A program made the translations under genes and the position numbers. From the NCBI GenBank assembly GCA_907165275.2, contig OU015674.1:6039001-6103000 (forward strand): a stretch of 64,000 bases of DNA. The letters are read 5' to 3'. Under the pieces are notes generated by a model, which had not been told where the DNA came from, did no database searches, and was given only the letters and a program-made list of their open reading frames with translations. The DNA comes from Zygaena filipendulae (Eukaryota > Arthropoda > Insecta > Lepidoptera > Zygaenidae). Below, in pieces: positions 1-10,842 of the stretch (positions are counted from its first letter, which is position 1; every line of letters starts with the position of its first letter).

Positions 1-648
1 TACAGTGACTTTGGTGTCGCTGTTTTGGAAATACTAGCATCGGAACTTAGTGAATGATATTTTTTAAATCTAAAATGGACCATTTTTGCGGTTTTCAATT
101 TACTTTTTTTTATCTGTGCCAGGCATATATCCAGCAGTCGACCGACGTCTTTCCATTGGCATGATGATAATATCTATGCCAATACGGCAGAATTTAATGA
201 AAGATTTGTATTTAACCTATTATAAATATTCTCCCATCGATTTCTATTTCATTAAATATATATTAGAAATCATTATTTATTTTTTTCAACTTTACTATTT
301 ATATGCATTATTTTAATCGGTGAATTAAAAATCCGTATTTCAGTTTATCAGAGTCGAATCTAGAAAAACTTAGGTTTGAAACGCACTGAGAACATATTGT
401 CCGCTTTATCTATAGAGAATGATAGTTGTTACAAACTCTACCTAGTGATAAGCGGGTAGAGAAAGAAAAACTAGAACGGTCTCGGACAAAGTGAATCGCT
501 TCCGAGAAAAAGAATGAAGCTTTTGCACAAGGAAAGTTCCACTGAAAAAATGATATCTTGAACGGTGCTATTATATTTTTTTTTCACAAAAAGTATGCCT
601 ACGCCTTTAACTAGTGGTCGAGCGTTTGAAATATTCAATTATTACGTA
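1..648. other. unassigned AT-rich DNA
   Basis: No gene, long palindrome or recognisable repeat family was seen here. The short open frames are not supported by any recognisable motif. Confidence 0.4.
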
Positions 649-823
649 CTAGCTGTTCCTCGCGATTTCACCCGCGTATATTTCATTCCCGCGGGAATTC
701 CGAGTTACAATATAGCCTATGACACTCGCAATTAACGTGGCACGAATTTTCAAAATCGGTTCAGTAGATCCAGTGATTACCTCCTACAACCTCATAAACT
801 TTACCTCTATGATATTAGTATAG
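649..823 (-). mobile_element. non-autonomous Helitron, minus orientation
   Basis: On the plus strand it starts with CTAG and the complement of the family's 3' hairpin region (CGCG.. TTTCACCCGCG), and it runs to ATATTAGTATAG. It belongs to the subfamily that carries AAAATCGGTTCAGTAG in its body. Confidence 0.65.
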
Positions 824-851
824 TTATTAGTGTAGATAATAAGTAATAATA

Positions 852-1410
852 AGTGCCGTAGCCTTACATCCTACGAGAGTCGTTTAGCACATTTCCGTCT
901 GAGTCCGCTGCATGTTCGTCGTAAGGGTGTGACATTTTACTTTTGTTTAAAATTATTAACGGACTAGTGGATTGCCCGGTCCTCCTAGATCGTATTGGAT
1001 TCGCGGTTCCACGTCAAAGTAGTAGACTACACAATCATAGAACTTTTAGGCTACATCGAGCCAAAACAAACCTTGGACAACATTCTCCTATCTATAGAAT
1101 ATGTTCCACTTACAATCAGGTGCAAGAGAACTTCGACATATTTGGTAGTTCCCTGAATTCGGTCAAACATCGACTGTCAATTTGTCTCAGTTAGCACGTG
1201 AAACTTTCTGGGTCCCAGTAACTACTTTTTTCTTCCTTTTTTGGGTTCATTTTGGGTATTCATGTTTTACTCTTTTAACTTCGCACCTGTTTAAACACGT
1301 TGTATTCATCTCTAGAAGATAACAATAATTGTGTACTATTAGCTGCATTGTATCTTTTGTTTGTTATATTGTTGTCAGTTTGGTGAATCAATTAAATAAA
1401 TAAATAGATT
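852..1410 (+). pseudogene. LINE reverse-transcriptase C-terminus, decayed
   Basis: The translation of 943-1194 contains FKIINGLVDCPVLL, then IGFAVPRQSSR, SPIYRI and DIFGSSLNSVK. This is the pattern of the C-terminal end of insect non-LTR retrotransposon ORF2 (Jockey/CR1-like). Upstream, 852-935 encodes a matching segment (SYESRLAHF.. LHVRRKG) in another frame, so a one-base frameshift lies near 935. The frame stops at 1192-1194. A 3' untranslated region follows and ends in AAATAAATAAATAG near 1405. The 5' part is missing, as in a typical 5'-truncated insertion. The LINE family is not resolved. Confidence 0.7.
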
Positions 1411-1957
1411 GTAAATTATAAAGTTTAAATACTCTATTAGAACTATACATTATTATCTTAAACTTCGTCAGCGTATGGTGTAGGTAGCTACATGAAACAA
1501 GCGATTTGCTGATAGACATAATGACATAAAAATCTCCCCTAGCTAAACAGTTCCGGTTCGCACGCAACCACTGGTTTCCGGTTTTTAACCAGAAAAAGCG
1601 TTATGGCTTAATCAAATGTTATTATGGTAAACTCAATACACAGTTTCTATTACCTACGTAAATAATAACAACGTTTTTATGACTTTTATTAGTATATTTA
1701 TTACTCTGAGCTTTTATTAATCAAAACTAGCTGTTGCCCGCCATTCCGCCAGAATTTTTTGAATCAATCAATCAATGGTTATATGTATTTTTGCCGCAAA
1801 ATCGTTTCTCTTTTTTGTATTATAAAACACAAAAAAAATATACATGTAGGTATGTAATAGGTTACGTTTCACTATGTCTTGCTACTCGCCGCTAGATGGC
1901 TGACATTCTATGTACTAAATCCTTCAATCTAGTGAAATGACCATAAAAACATTAAAA
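1411..1957. other. mostly unassigned; Helitron scrap at 1737-1785
   Basis: AT-rich DNA without a gene. At 1737 there is a CTAG followed by a decayed Helitron terminus (CTGTTGCCCGCC) in minus orientation. The rest shows no structure I can name. Confidence 0.4.
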
Positions 1958-2138
1958 TCCTAACTAATAACTTTTAAAATGGGAAAGTCTGTTTGATTGT
2001 TTGTTTGTTACGCTAACTACTCAACCGATCACCAAGAAATTTTAACACTGTCAGAGGTACAGGAAAAGACATAGAGTACTTTTACCTTGGAATTTTTGGG
2101 AAAATTAACGCTGGTGAAATCGCGTAGAACATCGCTAG
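1958..2138 (+). mobile_element. non-autonomous Helitron, plus orientation
   Basis: It begins TCCTAACTAATAA and continues with TTTGTTACGC and CCGATCACCAAGAAAT, a variant of the family body. It ends with GGTGAAATCGCG and CTAG. It is about 181 bp, the usual length for the main subfamily, and is well diverged. Confidence 0.6.
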
Positions 2139-2917
2139 CACAAATATACTAGAGAGATGCAGGATGTCTTTTTGTTGACGCCGAATAAAAGGTCCAGATT
2201 CATACGGGCATATTATGGTATGTATTTTGTGCCTTAAGAGGAACACTCCAATTAATAATGCAAGCTCGGACTCCAAATGACCGCACAATTGATGTTGCTT
2301 AAATTGGAAATTGAATTGGTTCCGCACGTAACGGGACCACGTCCTACGTTCGGGTTGGGTGGGACACTCGGCAAAAACCAATGACCCGAATTGGGACATG
2401 AAATGATTTGTTGGATACAAAATCGAAGCATTCCCAAGAACCGTCTTAAGGCGTCTGTGGACGGGGCAGTGTGAAGTCACTCGTAGAAAAAACATAAATA
2501 TACATATTTCGTTTGAAAAGATATCGACCGCTGGATATGATTTATATTATATATAATAAATAATTTTAAACTAAAACACGTTCCGAGATCTTAACATATA
2601 AATAAAATAAAGAAAAACAGAGAAATCTCAACAAAATCTCAGATTCATACAAGTGAATGAGCTTTACATATTATTATTACATACAATTTATCAGCAGAAA
2701 AAAAAAATACCTACGCTGTGAATTTTAGTAATTCTTGAATTTTTACAGACAATTTCAATTAAGCGTTCTGCATTATACGAAACGGAAAATTCAGTAGACA
2801 TACACACACACGCATACATCAAATCTCTAAACGCATACACCATCTCCGTGCTGCCGTCGCGTGGTTAACACGGGTAACAAGGATAACACTCTTTTGAGAG
2901 CGAAGCAACCTTCAATA
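2139..2917. other. unassigned; unrecognised minus-strand ORF
   Basis: A 137-codon minus-strand open frame (2082-2495) overlaps this stretch, but it starts inside the Helitron end and shows no domain I recognise. I do not call it a gene. The remainder is AT-rich with short CA runs near 2800. Confidence 0.35.
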
Positions 2918-3752
2918 CAAAGATATTGAAAGAGAATAGATTGACAATACGCTCGGCCGCTAAGCTTTCCCCTTGAACCACGCATCGGTCAAATTATCTT
3001 ATGCTAAAAAATGCCGTTGGCTAGCAGAGACTATTGTCTATAGATACCAATTGACGGAAAGCGATGTGATTGGCTATTTTAAATGTACTTTGTGGTGACT
3101 GGTATTTGATTGTGTCGCAACGATGTGATTGGTTTTTTGATCATTCCCCCGCAAAAATTGGTTGACGTGGATTGCATAGGAAAAGTTTGTATTGTTCGTC
3201 TATTTTCTTATAATGTTTTTGCTTCAATACATAATTCACAAGTCTAGGAAAGAGTATAATAACGTACCAAGAACCACTTTCACAATGGAAATATAAATCA
3301 TAAACTTTCTGAATAATTTTCTTGAGATATTACACTTAAAGCACTGGTAGGTTATAATTCATAATTCTTAATTCATAGTTCGTCTCTAGCCTCCACCCTA
3401 GAGACCGAAGCAGAGACATCGTACAAATAATATTTGTATCCAAAGTCATTATAAGAGAATAGACAAACAATACAAACTTTTACTATGCAATCCATGTCAA
3501 CCAATTTTTGCGGGGGGAATGATCCAAATAAAAACCAATCACATCGTTGTGACACAATCAAATATCAGTTACCACAAAGTATATTTAAAATAGCCAATCA
3601 CATCGCTTTCCGCCAAGTGTTATCTATAGACAATAGTCTCTGCTAGCCAACGGCATTTTGTTAGCATGAGATCATTTTTGACCGCTGCGTGGTTCAAGGG
3701 GAAAGCCTAGCGGCAGAGTGTATTGTCAATCTATTCTCTTTCAATATCTTTG
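2918..3752. mobile_element. large foldback element with 300-bp arms
   Basis: The left arm (2918-3215) starts CAAAGATATTGAAAGAGAAT. The right arm (3448-3752) ends with its reverse complement. Shared blocks run along the full arms, including ACCAATCACATCG, CCGTTGGCTAGCAGAGAC and TATTGTCAATCTATTCTCTT. The loop is about 230 bp. Each arm also holds two direct copies of GATGTGATTGG. No coding capacity was seen. No clear target duplication was found, so the superfamily is unknown. Confidence 0.75.
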
Positions 3753-4606
3753 TTTGTACCATTCCAATTCGTAGAGATGTTATTTGAACATTAGAAAATT
3801 ATTAATTCATTTCCCAAGGTATAGCACTCTACGTTTTCACCAGCGCTAGTCTGGGTATCCCGCGGGAACTCTTCGTTCCAGGATAAAAACAGTATTCAAT
3901 ATTCTATATTACACATAACACGAAACAATACCTATAGATAGAGAAACAAAAGAAATATAAGTGTAAGATATGTGATGAAAATTCGAAATCGGCTTTTTCT
4001 GTTTGTGTGCGAAAGTGATAATTTATTTTCATCTGAGAGATTCATTTGTTTTCGTGAATTGTCATATATGTCAAGAGTCACGGGGCAACGTTTCAGCAAA
4101 CCTACCAAGGTTTTCGTGGAAAATGTTGTGATAATAATTCAAACTTTATCCACATTTTGCCATCTCTTGAAAAATTCTCTCCGCCATTTTGTGTAGAGCA
4201 CAGCTCGGCTCATAAATAATTTGCTAGATCTCTTTTCAGTTGGATATTTCGCGCTGTAAAAACATCTTTGTAAGTATACAATTACTATACGCAGACGCGA
4301 AAATTATGTATTTTTCACTCTCAAGGCAATAAAGGAGATCAAAAATCAAAATGAACAAAAAAAACATCGCTTTATCAGAATATCGTTCGTAATGAATGAT
4401 ATTCACGAATTGGAAGAAATTTCGTTGGAAAAAAATCTCAATGGAACAATCTGTTAGTTTTTCAGATTTGTATTAAACAGTTTAAAGGTCAGACCATTTA
4501 TTATATTAGTTAACTAGAACATTTGAATAAGACTAGCTGCTACTCCACTAGCCATGGGTAGTCTAATAATAATAATCACAGTTCAAACCAAACCTAACTT
4601 AAGCGC
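3753..4606. other. unassigned DNA before the palindromic MITE
   Basis: A 74-codon plus-strand open frame at 3972-4196 has no recognisable domain. No repeats with definable ends were seen. Confidence 0.35.
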
Positions 4607-4826
4607 TAACACTTTGCAACTTCAAGACACCAATTTAGTGCTCTAAATCTTGGGTCGGTGAGTGAGAGAGCGAGTGAGCACACTACATTAAAATGTACCC
4701 TACAGCACTCGATTTAGGGTACAATTTAGTGTAGCGTGATTACTCACTCTCTCTCTCTCACTCACCGACCCTAAATTGTATCCGATTTAGAGCCCTAAAT
4801 TGGTGCTCTGAAATTGCAAAGTGTAA
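4607..4826. mobile_element. GAGA-rich palindromic MITE with 7-bp duplication
   Basis: Nearly the whole 220 bp is one imperfect palindrome. The left end TAACACTTTGCAA is mirrored by TTGCAAAGTGTAA on the right. Inner arms carry CACCAATTTAG, GCTCTAAATC, GGGTCGGTGAGTGAGAGAG and their complements. The direct repeat TAAGCGC flanks it at 4600-4606 and 4827-4833, which fits a 7-8 bp target duplication. That would suit a hAT-like origin, but the ends do not prove it. Confidence 0.7.
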
Positions 4827-5154
4827 TAAGCGCATTAACGTGTGGAAAAACTCAGAAATACAAATTTGAGCGAGTTTTCATTGACGAACCATGTAGCTGT
4901 TAGCTGTTTCATCTGTTTGAGTTTCAGAATTCCCGCAGGAACTCTAATAAAAGTCGCCTAATTTACTCCTTAAAGTTAACATCTGAGTGATAGTCCCGCT
5001 TAAATCTGTCTAACCATTTAGATTTTAGGCGATTCACCGTAACCAACCGAGAGATAGAAAAAACCTTTTAAGAATATGATTTGTATTCTTTCAAATACAA
5101 TAAGTAATAAGCTGTGGTTTTGACATTACAAACAGATACATCAGATATATACAA

Positions 5155-5336
5155 CTAGCTGTTTGTAATTTTGAAGTTCCCGCGGGAATTCTGGGACACA
5201 AACTACCCTATGTCCTTCTCTGTACCCCTGACAATGTGTATGCAAAATTTCATGATTATCGGTTGAGCCGTTAAGGCGTGAAAGCGTAACAGACAGACAG
5301 CCAGAGTTACTTTCGCATTTATAATATTAGTAGTGA
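5155..5336 (-). mobile_element. full-length non-autonomous Helitron, minus orientation
   Basis: This is a clean copy of the main subfamily (182 bp). Read on the minus strand it starts TCACTACTAATATTATAAAT and ends with CTAG. It is flanked by A on the left and T on the right (plus strand), as expected for Helitron insertion between A and T. A (GACA)n/(GTCT)n run lies near its 5' end. Confidence 0.8.
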
Positions 5337-5467
5337 TTCGCTTGTCTGACAACGCCGTTTGTAAGTCGGTTAAAAAATAAAAATAGTTATATATAACTAA
5401 AAGAGAACCTTTTTTGTTGATGCATTAACTTATTGGTTAGTTATCACTGATGCTTTTAAGAACTTTA

Positions 5468-5700
5468 CGGCCGCACTCAGAGTTGATTAAATGATTACTT
5501 AGTTTTAAGTAAATATTTTAAAAACAAAACTGCCGCATTCAGAGACGTTCATTAAATTAATGATAATTGGCATTTAACTAAAGTTCATTAGTGAAATGCC
5601 AATAACATTAATTTCATGAACGTCTCTGAATGCGGCAGTTTTGTTATTAAAATCTTTACTTAAAATTAAGTAATCATTAAAAAGACTCTGAGTGCGGCCG
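5468..5700. mobile_element. foldback MITE, Harbinger-like (family F, copy 1)
   Basis: The element is a 233-bp palindrome. It starts CGGCCGCACTCAGAG, with AAAACTGCCGCATTCAGAGA further in, and both are mirrored on the right. The flanks are TTA at 5465-5467 and TTG at 5701-5703. Better copies at 28231 and 32003 show TAA and TTA duplications, which is the PIF/Harbinger pattern. Confidence 0.75.
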
Positions 5701-5973
5701 TTGGTGACCTCCTTATTGACTAAACTTGGTATGTGTATTTAACATAAACGACTTGCAAAGTTCCCAACTTGATCGCAGCCTTACATTGTCAAAGACATGA
5801 AAAAATTCGAGGGAACTCGTTCGAGGGCTGATATGATATAAAAATTGTTAGCGAACTTTTAACGCGCTCTCGTTATCAAAACTTAAGTAAGTATGTGTTG
5901 TAAATTGTAATATTATTTCGTTATTTCTTACAAATCTGAATTTGAACACCTACATAGTGAAATTATATTACAA

Positions 5974-6148
5974 CTAGCAGTTCTCCGGGGTTTCACCCGC
6001 GTGAGTTTCGGAATTCCCGCAGGAACTCTCAAACTTAATTTATTCTTCTTCTCCATACACTAACAAACACAACAAAAAAGAATTAGCGAAATTGGTCCAG
6101 CCGTTCACGCGTGATGCCGTGACCAAGGGAAATAGGAATAAATTTAAA
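5974..6148 (-). mobile_element. non-autonomous Helitron, minus orientation, interrupted
   Basis: It starts with CTAG and TTTCACCCGCGTGAGTTTCG and is the subfamily containing TGGTCCAGCCGTT. Its 5' end (the right side on the plus strand) runs directly into the TATATGGAC MITE at 6149. Confidence 0.65.
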
Positions 6149-6395
6149 TATGGACATAGATAATAAGCAATAGTGTGTTAACCCACACTGGAGAAATTTT
6201 GAGTAAATCGTGTTTTAAAAGTAGGTCCGCCATTTTGTGTCAACATTTTTTATGTTCAATATTTAGTTACATATTTAAGCAATGTAATAAGGTAAACACA
6301 TAATTAAAAAACGTTCCCTAACTCTCAATAAATCGTTCTGAATCAATAACTTAATTTTGTGGGTTAACATGTTGTTGCTTATCTGCGTCCATATA
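6149..6395. mobile_element. TATATGGAC-type MITE, copy 1
   Basis: The left end TATGGACATAGATAA and the right end TGCGTCCATATA form terminal inverted repeats of about 35 bp that also include TGTTAACCCACA on both sides. A second copy in opposite orientation lies at 34485-34729. No open frame is shared by the copies. Confidence 0.65.
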
Positions 6396-6397
6396 GA

Positions 6398-6525
6398 CTA
6401 GCTGTTCCCCGCGGTTTCAGCCGCGTTAGTTTCGGAGATCCCGCGGGTATTCCCAGATAAAAGTATTTACTACCCTATATTTTTTTCTGTGCCTACCCTT
6501 GACAACGTGTAGGTAGTAAGTATAC
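6398..6525 (-). mobile_element. partial Helitron, minus orientation
   Basis: It has CTAG, CTGTTCCCCGCGGTTTCAGC and CCCGCGGGTATTCCC, then TGACAACGTGTAGG. The 5' part is lost, and a second partial copy follows at 6542. Confidence 0.65.
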
Positions 6526-6541
6526 ATAATTTGATGTACTT

Positions 6542-6690
6542 TCTTCCGCGTTAATTTCGGAGCTCCCATGGGAATTCCGGGGTAAAAAGTAGCCTATTTC
6601 CTTCTCTGTACCCCTGACAACGTGTATGTAAAATTTCGTGGTGATCGGTTGAGCCGTTTAGCCGTGAAAGCGTAACAAACAAACAAACCT
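6542..6690 (-). mobile_element. partial Helitron, minus orientation
   Basis: It contains the family body from GCGTTAATTTCGGAG to GAAAGCGTAACAAACAAAC. It lacks the CTAG terminus because it abuts the previous fragment. The 4.8 kb TIR element begins 19 bp further on. Confidence 0.65.
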
Positions 6691-6709
6691 TGCCAAGTTG
6701 CCATAATAT

Positions 6710-6745
6710 CGTCCCCGTAGAGCGAAAAATCACTAACTCGAAAAA
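6710..6745. repeat. left terminal inverted repeat of the 4.8 kb element
   Basis: It begins CGTCCCCGTAGAGCGAAAA and matches the reverse complement of 11491-11526 at 33 of 36 positions. Confidence 0.9.
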
Positions 6746-7166
6746 TGACCAAAATGAATTAACAATGTCACTAAAGTCTCCATTTTCTTCTCTAAACATC
6801 TGTCTCACCGTCATTTTTGTAGCTGCCTTCGTTTTTGTTTTATGAAATGTGAAAAATAAGTAATTCTACCTTTTGGACCACACACCGTAATGGGAGAAAT
6901 AACTAATTTAGTTAATTATAATACATTTATCGAAAATTTACATAATTCGAAACTAAAACGACTTAATTACTTTTTCTCTTGAATTATCTATGTATACATA
7001 CGCTTTTAGGTAGTCTAAAAATCACTAAAATAATTTAGTCAATTTTTAAAATCAGTTGTTTCCTAAAACACACAAAAGCGAAAATTAACTAACTCGACAT
7101 AGTGACTACTCATTCTTTATTTTTAAATGATTTGTAAATTTCTACAAAAGCGAGAAATCATTAACC
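6728..7166. repeat. left subterminal motif array
   Basis: Diverged copies of a motif close to AAAATCACTAACTCG occur at about 6728 (AAATCACTAACTCG), 6894 (AAATAACTAA), 7019 (AAAATCACTAA), 7080 (GAAAATTAACTAACTCG) and 7152 (GAGAAATCATTAACCC). Repeated subterminal motifs are typical transposase-binding sites in TIR elements. That role is inferred here. Confidence 0.6.
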
Positions 7167-7259
7167 CATTTTAATGACGTTTTTTCTTTTAAAAATAGAA
7201 CATAATATCAATTGCGAATAGTAATTAAAATCTTTTAATTATTATTTATACATCTTCGA

Positions 7260-7425
7260 CGTACATTGTTACAATTCAGGTACATTTCGCCCGCGAGTTA
7301 GTGAGTTTGTTGCGGCTACAGTGACGAGAGTGGCGCGTGGTGACTCATTCGCGGAGTCGACGTCGACTGACATACACGCGTTTCGCTGTTGTTAAAACTA
7401 AGTAAACATTAGGTACTGTGTAACA
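7260..7425 (+). promoter_or_regulatory. transposase promoter and 5' UTR region
   Basis: This GC-richer block lies directly before the first exon. It contains CGCGAGTTAGTGAGTTTG (about 7290-7309), an inverted copy of the subterminal TCACTAACTCG motif. Binding of transposase here could autoregulate the gene. This is inferred. No clear TATA box was seen. Confidence 0.4.
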
Positions 7426-10400
7426 ATGAGTCGTGCTAAGTTTATTATTGATTTATTGAATCGAAATGAAAAAGCTGTCATAGAGGTAAGTGTGTTTTAT
7501 TTAGTTTATAAGTAGATATTTATTTTAGATGTGTACTTTAAAAGATTTTCACTTTTATTAATGTACGTTATTTAAGAATAGACGTAAATAATAATGTTAT
7601 TTTATAGGAATCTGCTCAGTTGAGGACTTCACGAGATCTGTAGGGAAAGTAATTATTATGATACGTATTACTTGGGTGTTGCTTACCTATTCATTTGACG
7701 CTTGGATTATTTGCCTTGTTGTGTGTTTTTTCTGCTTGACTTAAAAGCAATGAGTACACTCAGTGACACATCAGAAATGATTAATTCATAAATTTTTTTT
7801 CTCGCACCAGGTGCTAGTTGTGTCACTAGGTGTCCCTATTGTATTTACAAAGATGCTTTGTGGCGTTGGTTGTATAAACCTAGGTATAAAATAATTACGA
7901 TTGACGGGGTTGATCTGCTTAGAATAGCACGTTATTTATTGGTTAAGTGCTGTTTGTACTACTTGTTTAATTCATTTTATTAATTAAGTTTGAATGCTTC
8001 AAGCTACTAATTTTTAGTAATTTAAAACTTGAATTGACTGTTTATTTTGATTTTGTTGGTGAAGGTTACATAATACTTACACATTTAACATTTTTCGTTA
8101 TCTATGAATTTCCTTGTTCGATTAATTAACCAAAAATGCTTTGTGGAAGCTATAAATGGTGATATTTTAATATTGCTTAATTTTTGACTAATTCAATGCA
8201 CTGTCATTTTCTCACTGCCCCTTTTAATATTAATATTATTCTAAATAATACAAAATTCTCCATTAGATGGTTTGGACGTGTGAAACGCATAATATTGCTC
8301 ATAAACGATATAGCTCGAGCTAGATTGCATCCTTTTTAATACCTGTATTTATCATGCCTAACGTTCTCCTAATTGTTTATTTCAGGAAACTGAGCTGCTC
8401 GACGAGAGGAAATTTGATCTGTTCCAAAACAATAGTCTCTATGAATCTGCACCACCATCCGCGTCAGTAGTAAGTCCAAAAAGAGATCTACCAAGTATCA
8501 ATCCACCGTACTCCGCTCCTTTGTTGATTGAAACCTACCATGATGTTGTTTCCGTTGATGATTTGATCAAAGAAGAAAATGAGCCATATAAAATAGACCA
8601 AAACTACACCGAAGCCAAAAAGTCCCGAGAAAGTCCACATTCAGAAATAAGCGGGATCGAAGAGTTGAGTTCTTCTCCTGTTCGAGTTTTCTCTGATTCA
8701 AGCGTTTCATGGTTGCCGGATAGTGAGGAGGATAGAAGTGTCAAAAAGAAAAGACGAGTGTATGTTGCAAAATCTTATAGTGAGAGCGATAGTGAAGAAA
8801 GTACGTCGACTGTGTGGCACTCAAATACAGCAAATAGTCGGGGACTTGAATGTTTTCAGGATATCAACATTAACAATGACGTTGAATCAAGGAACCAACA
8901 AGAATCTACTTTACCATCTTTCAACTCAGATTCAACTGGTAATGGCACTGTAGGCAGCCAAGAATCAACTGGACAGCCAGCTCCAATCACTATTATTTCA
9001 AACAATAGCGTTGAACCTACGCGTTGGAAAAAAAGCAATCCTAACAATTGGAAAAAAAACATTGCTAAATCTAATAAACAAAATGGTTTGCCTTATTTGG
9101 GTAAAAAGGGCCATCTTATGCCTGCAAAGAAACCTAAGCCCGTAAAGTGCTACGTAAAATGCCGATATCAGTGTCAAAATCATTTTTCTGAGGATGAAAG
9201 ACTTAAACTATGTGAAGCTTACTGGAAAATCGCAAATTTTAATGCACAAAAACAGTTTTTACTTCAAAAAGTAGTCGCCCAGCCTATAAAAACAATGAAA
9301 GTTGGTATCCCTACTGAAAAAAACCGGACTGCTACCTATTCATATTATTTTAATAAAAATGATGATAAAATACGAGTCTGCAAAGATTTTTTTCTAAAAA
9401 CTTTAAGCATTTCAAATGGACCAGTAAATGAAGCATTGAAATATAGAGATGAGTTAGGTAACTATACAGGGAAAGATGGGCGTGGTTCTCGAGTCCCAAT
9501 AAATAAAACCAGTTTAGAGTCTGAACAGAAGGTCATAGACCACATCAACTCTTTTCCCCGGCTCGAATCTCACTACTGCAGGAAGAAAAGTAAGAGACAG
9601 TACCTAGAGAGCAAACTGACTATCGCCAAAATGTACGAATTGTATAAAGAGCAACAAACAACGTTAAATGAAGAACCATGTTCTTTTTATGTCTATAAAA
9701 CAATATTTGGGTCTAAATTCAATTTGTCATTTTTTACCCCAAAAAAAGACTTATGCATAACATGTACTCGTTATGATAGTGCCGGACGTCCAGAACATTT
9801 GAAGGAGGAATATGATTCACATATTGCAAGAAAAAATAAAGCACAGCAAGCGAAAGAATCGGACAAGCAGCGGTCTATTATTGACGACAATTACCTAGTC
9901 GTAACGGCAGACATGCAGTCTACTTTGCATATACCAGTCAGTGGTGTTGGTATTTTATATTACACCAGAAAATTAAACGTTCAAAATTATACAATTCACA
10001 CGTCTAAACCACCTCATGAAGCATTTTGTGTAACTTGGAATGAAATTAATGGTAAAAGGGGCAGTGTGGAAATTGCCAGTGCAATGAACTGGTGGATTAG
10101 TCAGGTACCAAACAACATTAAAGAAGTTACCGTGTATAGCGACACTTGTGCTGGGCAAAATAGAAACCAATTTATCACGGCATTTTTGGTTCACTTAATT
10201 CAAAGATCGGATGTGCAGCTGGAAGTTATTGAGCAAAAATATTTAGAGAGTGGTCACACTCATATGGAAGTGGACTCGATGCATAGTGCGATAGAAAGAC
10301 AGCAAAGACATACACCTGTTTATTCCATGATTGACTGGAAGTCGATCATGGAACGTGCTCGCTCTAAAAGAAACAGAGATTCAGCACCGCCTTACATTGT

Positions 10401-10842
10401 TAAGGAATTGAAATACACGGAAATGGTTGATGTTAGAGCTCTTAATGAAAAAATAGTAAAGAATACAAGCAAAGATAAAGAAGGCAATAAAATTAAATGG
10501 CTAAAAATTAAGTGTCTTCGTTTCGAGAGAAAATGCCCGGGTCTCGTTAAGTTTAGATATCAACACGATGGTCCCTATCTAGAATTTAATATATTGGAAA
10601 GTCCGACAAAAACTACACTTCTTACTAGAAAAAGAAGGAAGCAAGAAGAACAAATGGATGGACAAGGGACAGACGAATTGATAGAAGAATTGAAAAATTA
10701 TAAAATACCACTAGCTTATTCCTCACCGCTGCCTATTTCAGAAGCAAAAAAAAAAGACCTCAATAATTTATGTGTAAAAGGGATAATCCCACAAGAGAGC
10801 TCCACTTGTGGTACCAGTCTTTACCAACAAGTAAAGACGTAG
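7426..10842 (+). CDS. transposase, RNase H-like DD(D/E), DUF7869 type; spliced
   Basis: Two exons are proposed. Exon 1 (7426-7485) begins ATGAGTCG and ends GAG before GTAAGT. Exon 2 starts at 8386 after TTTCAG and runs in phase to the stop at 10840-10842. The product is about 838 residues. The N-terminal third is acidic and serine-rich with a basic KKKRR stretch near residue 140. A cysteine cluster CYVKCRYQC lies near 275-283 and a CITC knuckle near 477-480. The likely catalytic acids are D529 in TADMQ, D606 in YSDTCAGQNRN and D650 in GHTHMEVDSMHS. This pattern matches a widespread invertebrate family annotated as DUF7869, which has an RNase H-like fold. Transposase function is supported by the flanking TIRs. 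At the 3' end, an extra AG in GAGAGCTCC (10797-10800) puts the conserved-looking acidic tail (SLPTSKDVVDR.. to 10901) out of frame, so this copy has an altered C-terminus. The open frame beginning at TTG 8521 is not the true start. Confidence 0.85.
7486..8385 (+). other. 900-bp intron of the transposase gene
   Basis: It runs from GTAAGT to TTTCAG, phase 0. An alternative acceptor at 7606-7607 (TTTATAG) would add only about 11 codons before an in-frame TAG, so using it would give a truncated product. Confidence 0.7.

Noticed and set aside
2082..2495. 137-codon minus-strand ORF
   Set aside because: It overlaps a Helitron end and shows no domain. Composition does not stand out from its surroundings.
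8521..10842. Open frame beginning with TTG taken as the full transposase gene
   Set aside because: The frame is open 45 codons further upstream to a good acceptor at 8385, and a short ATG exon at 7426 joins in phase. TTG is not the likely start.
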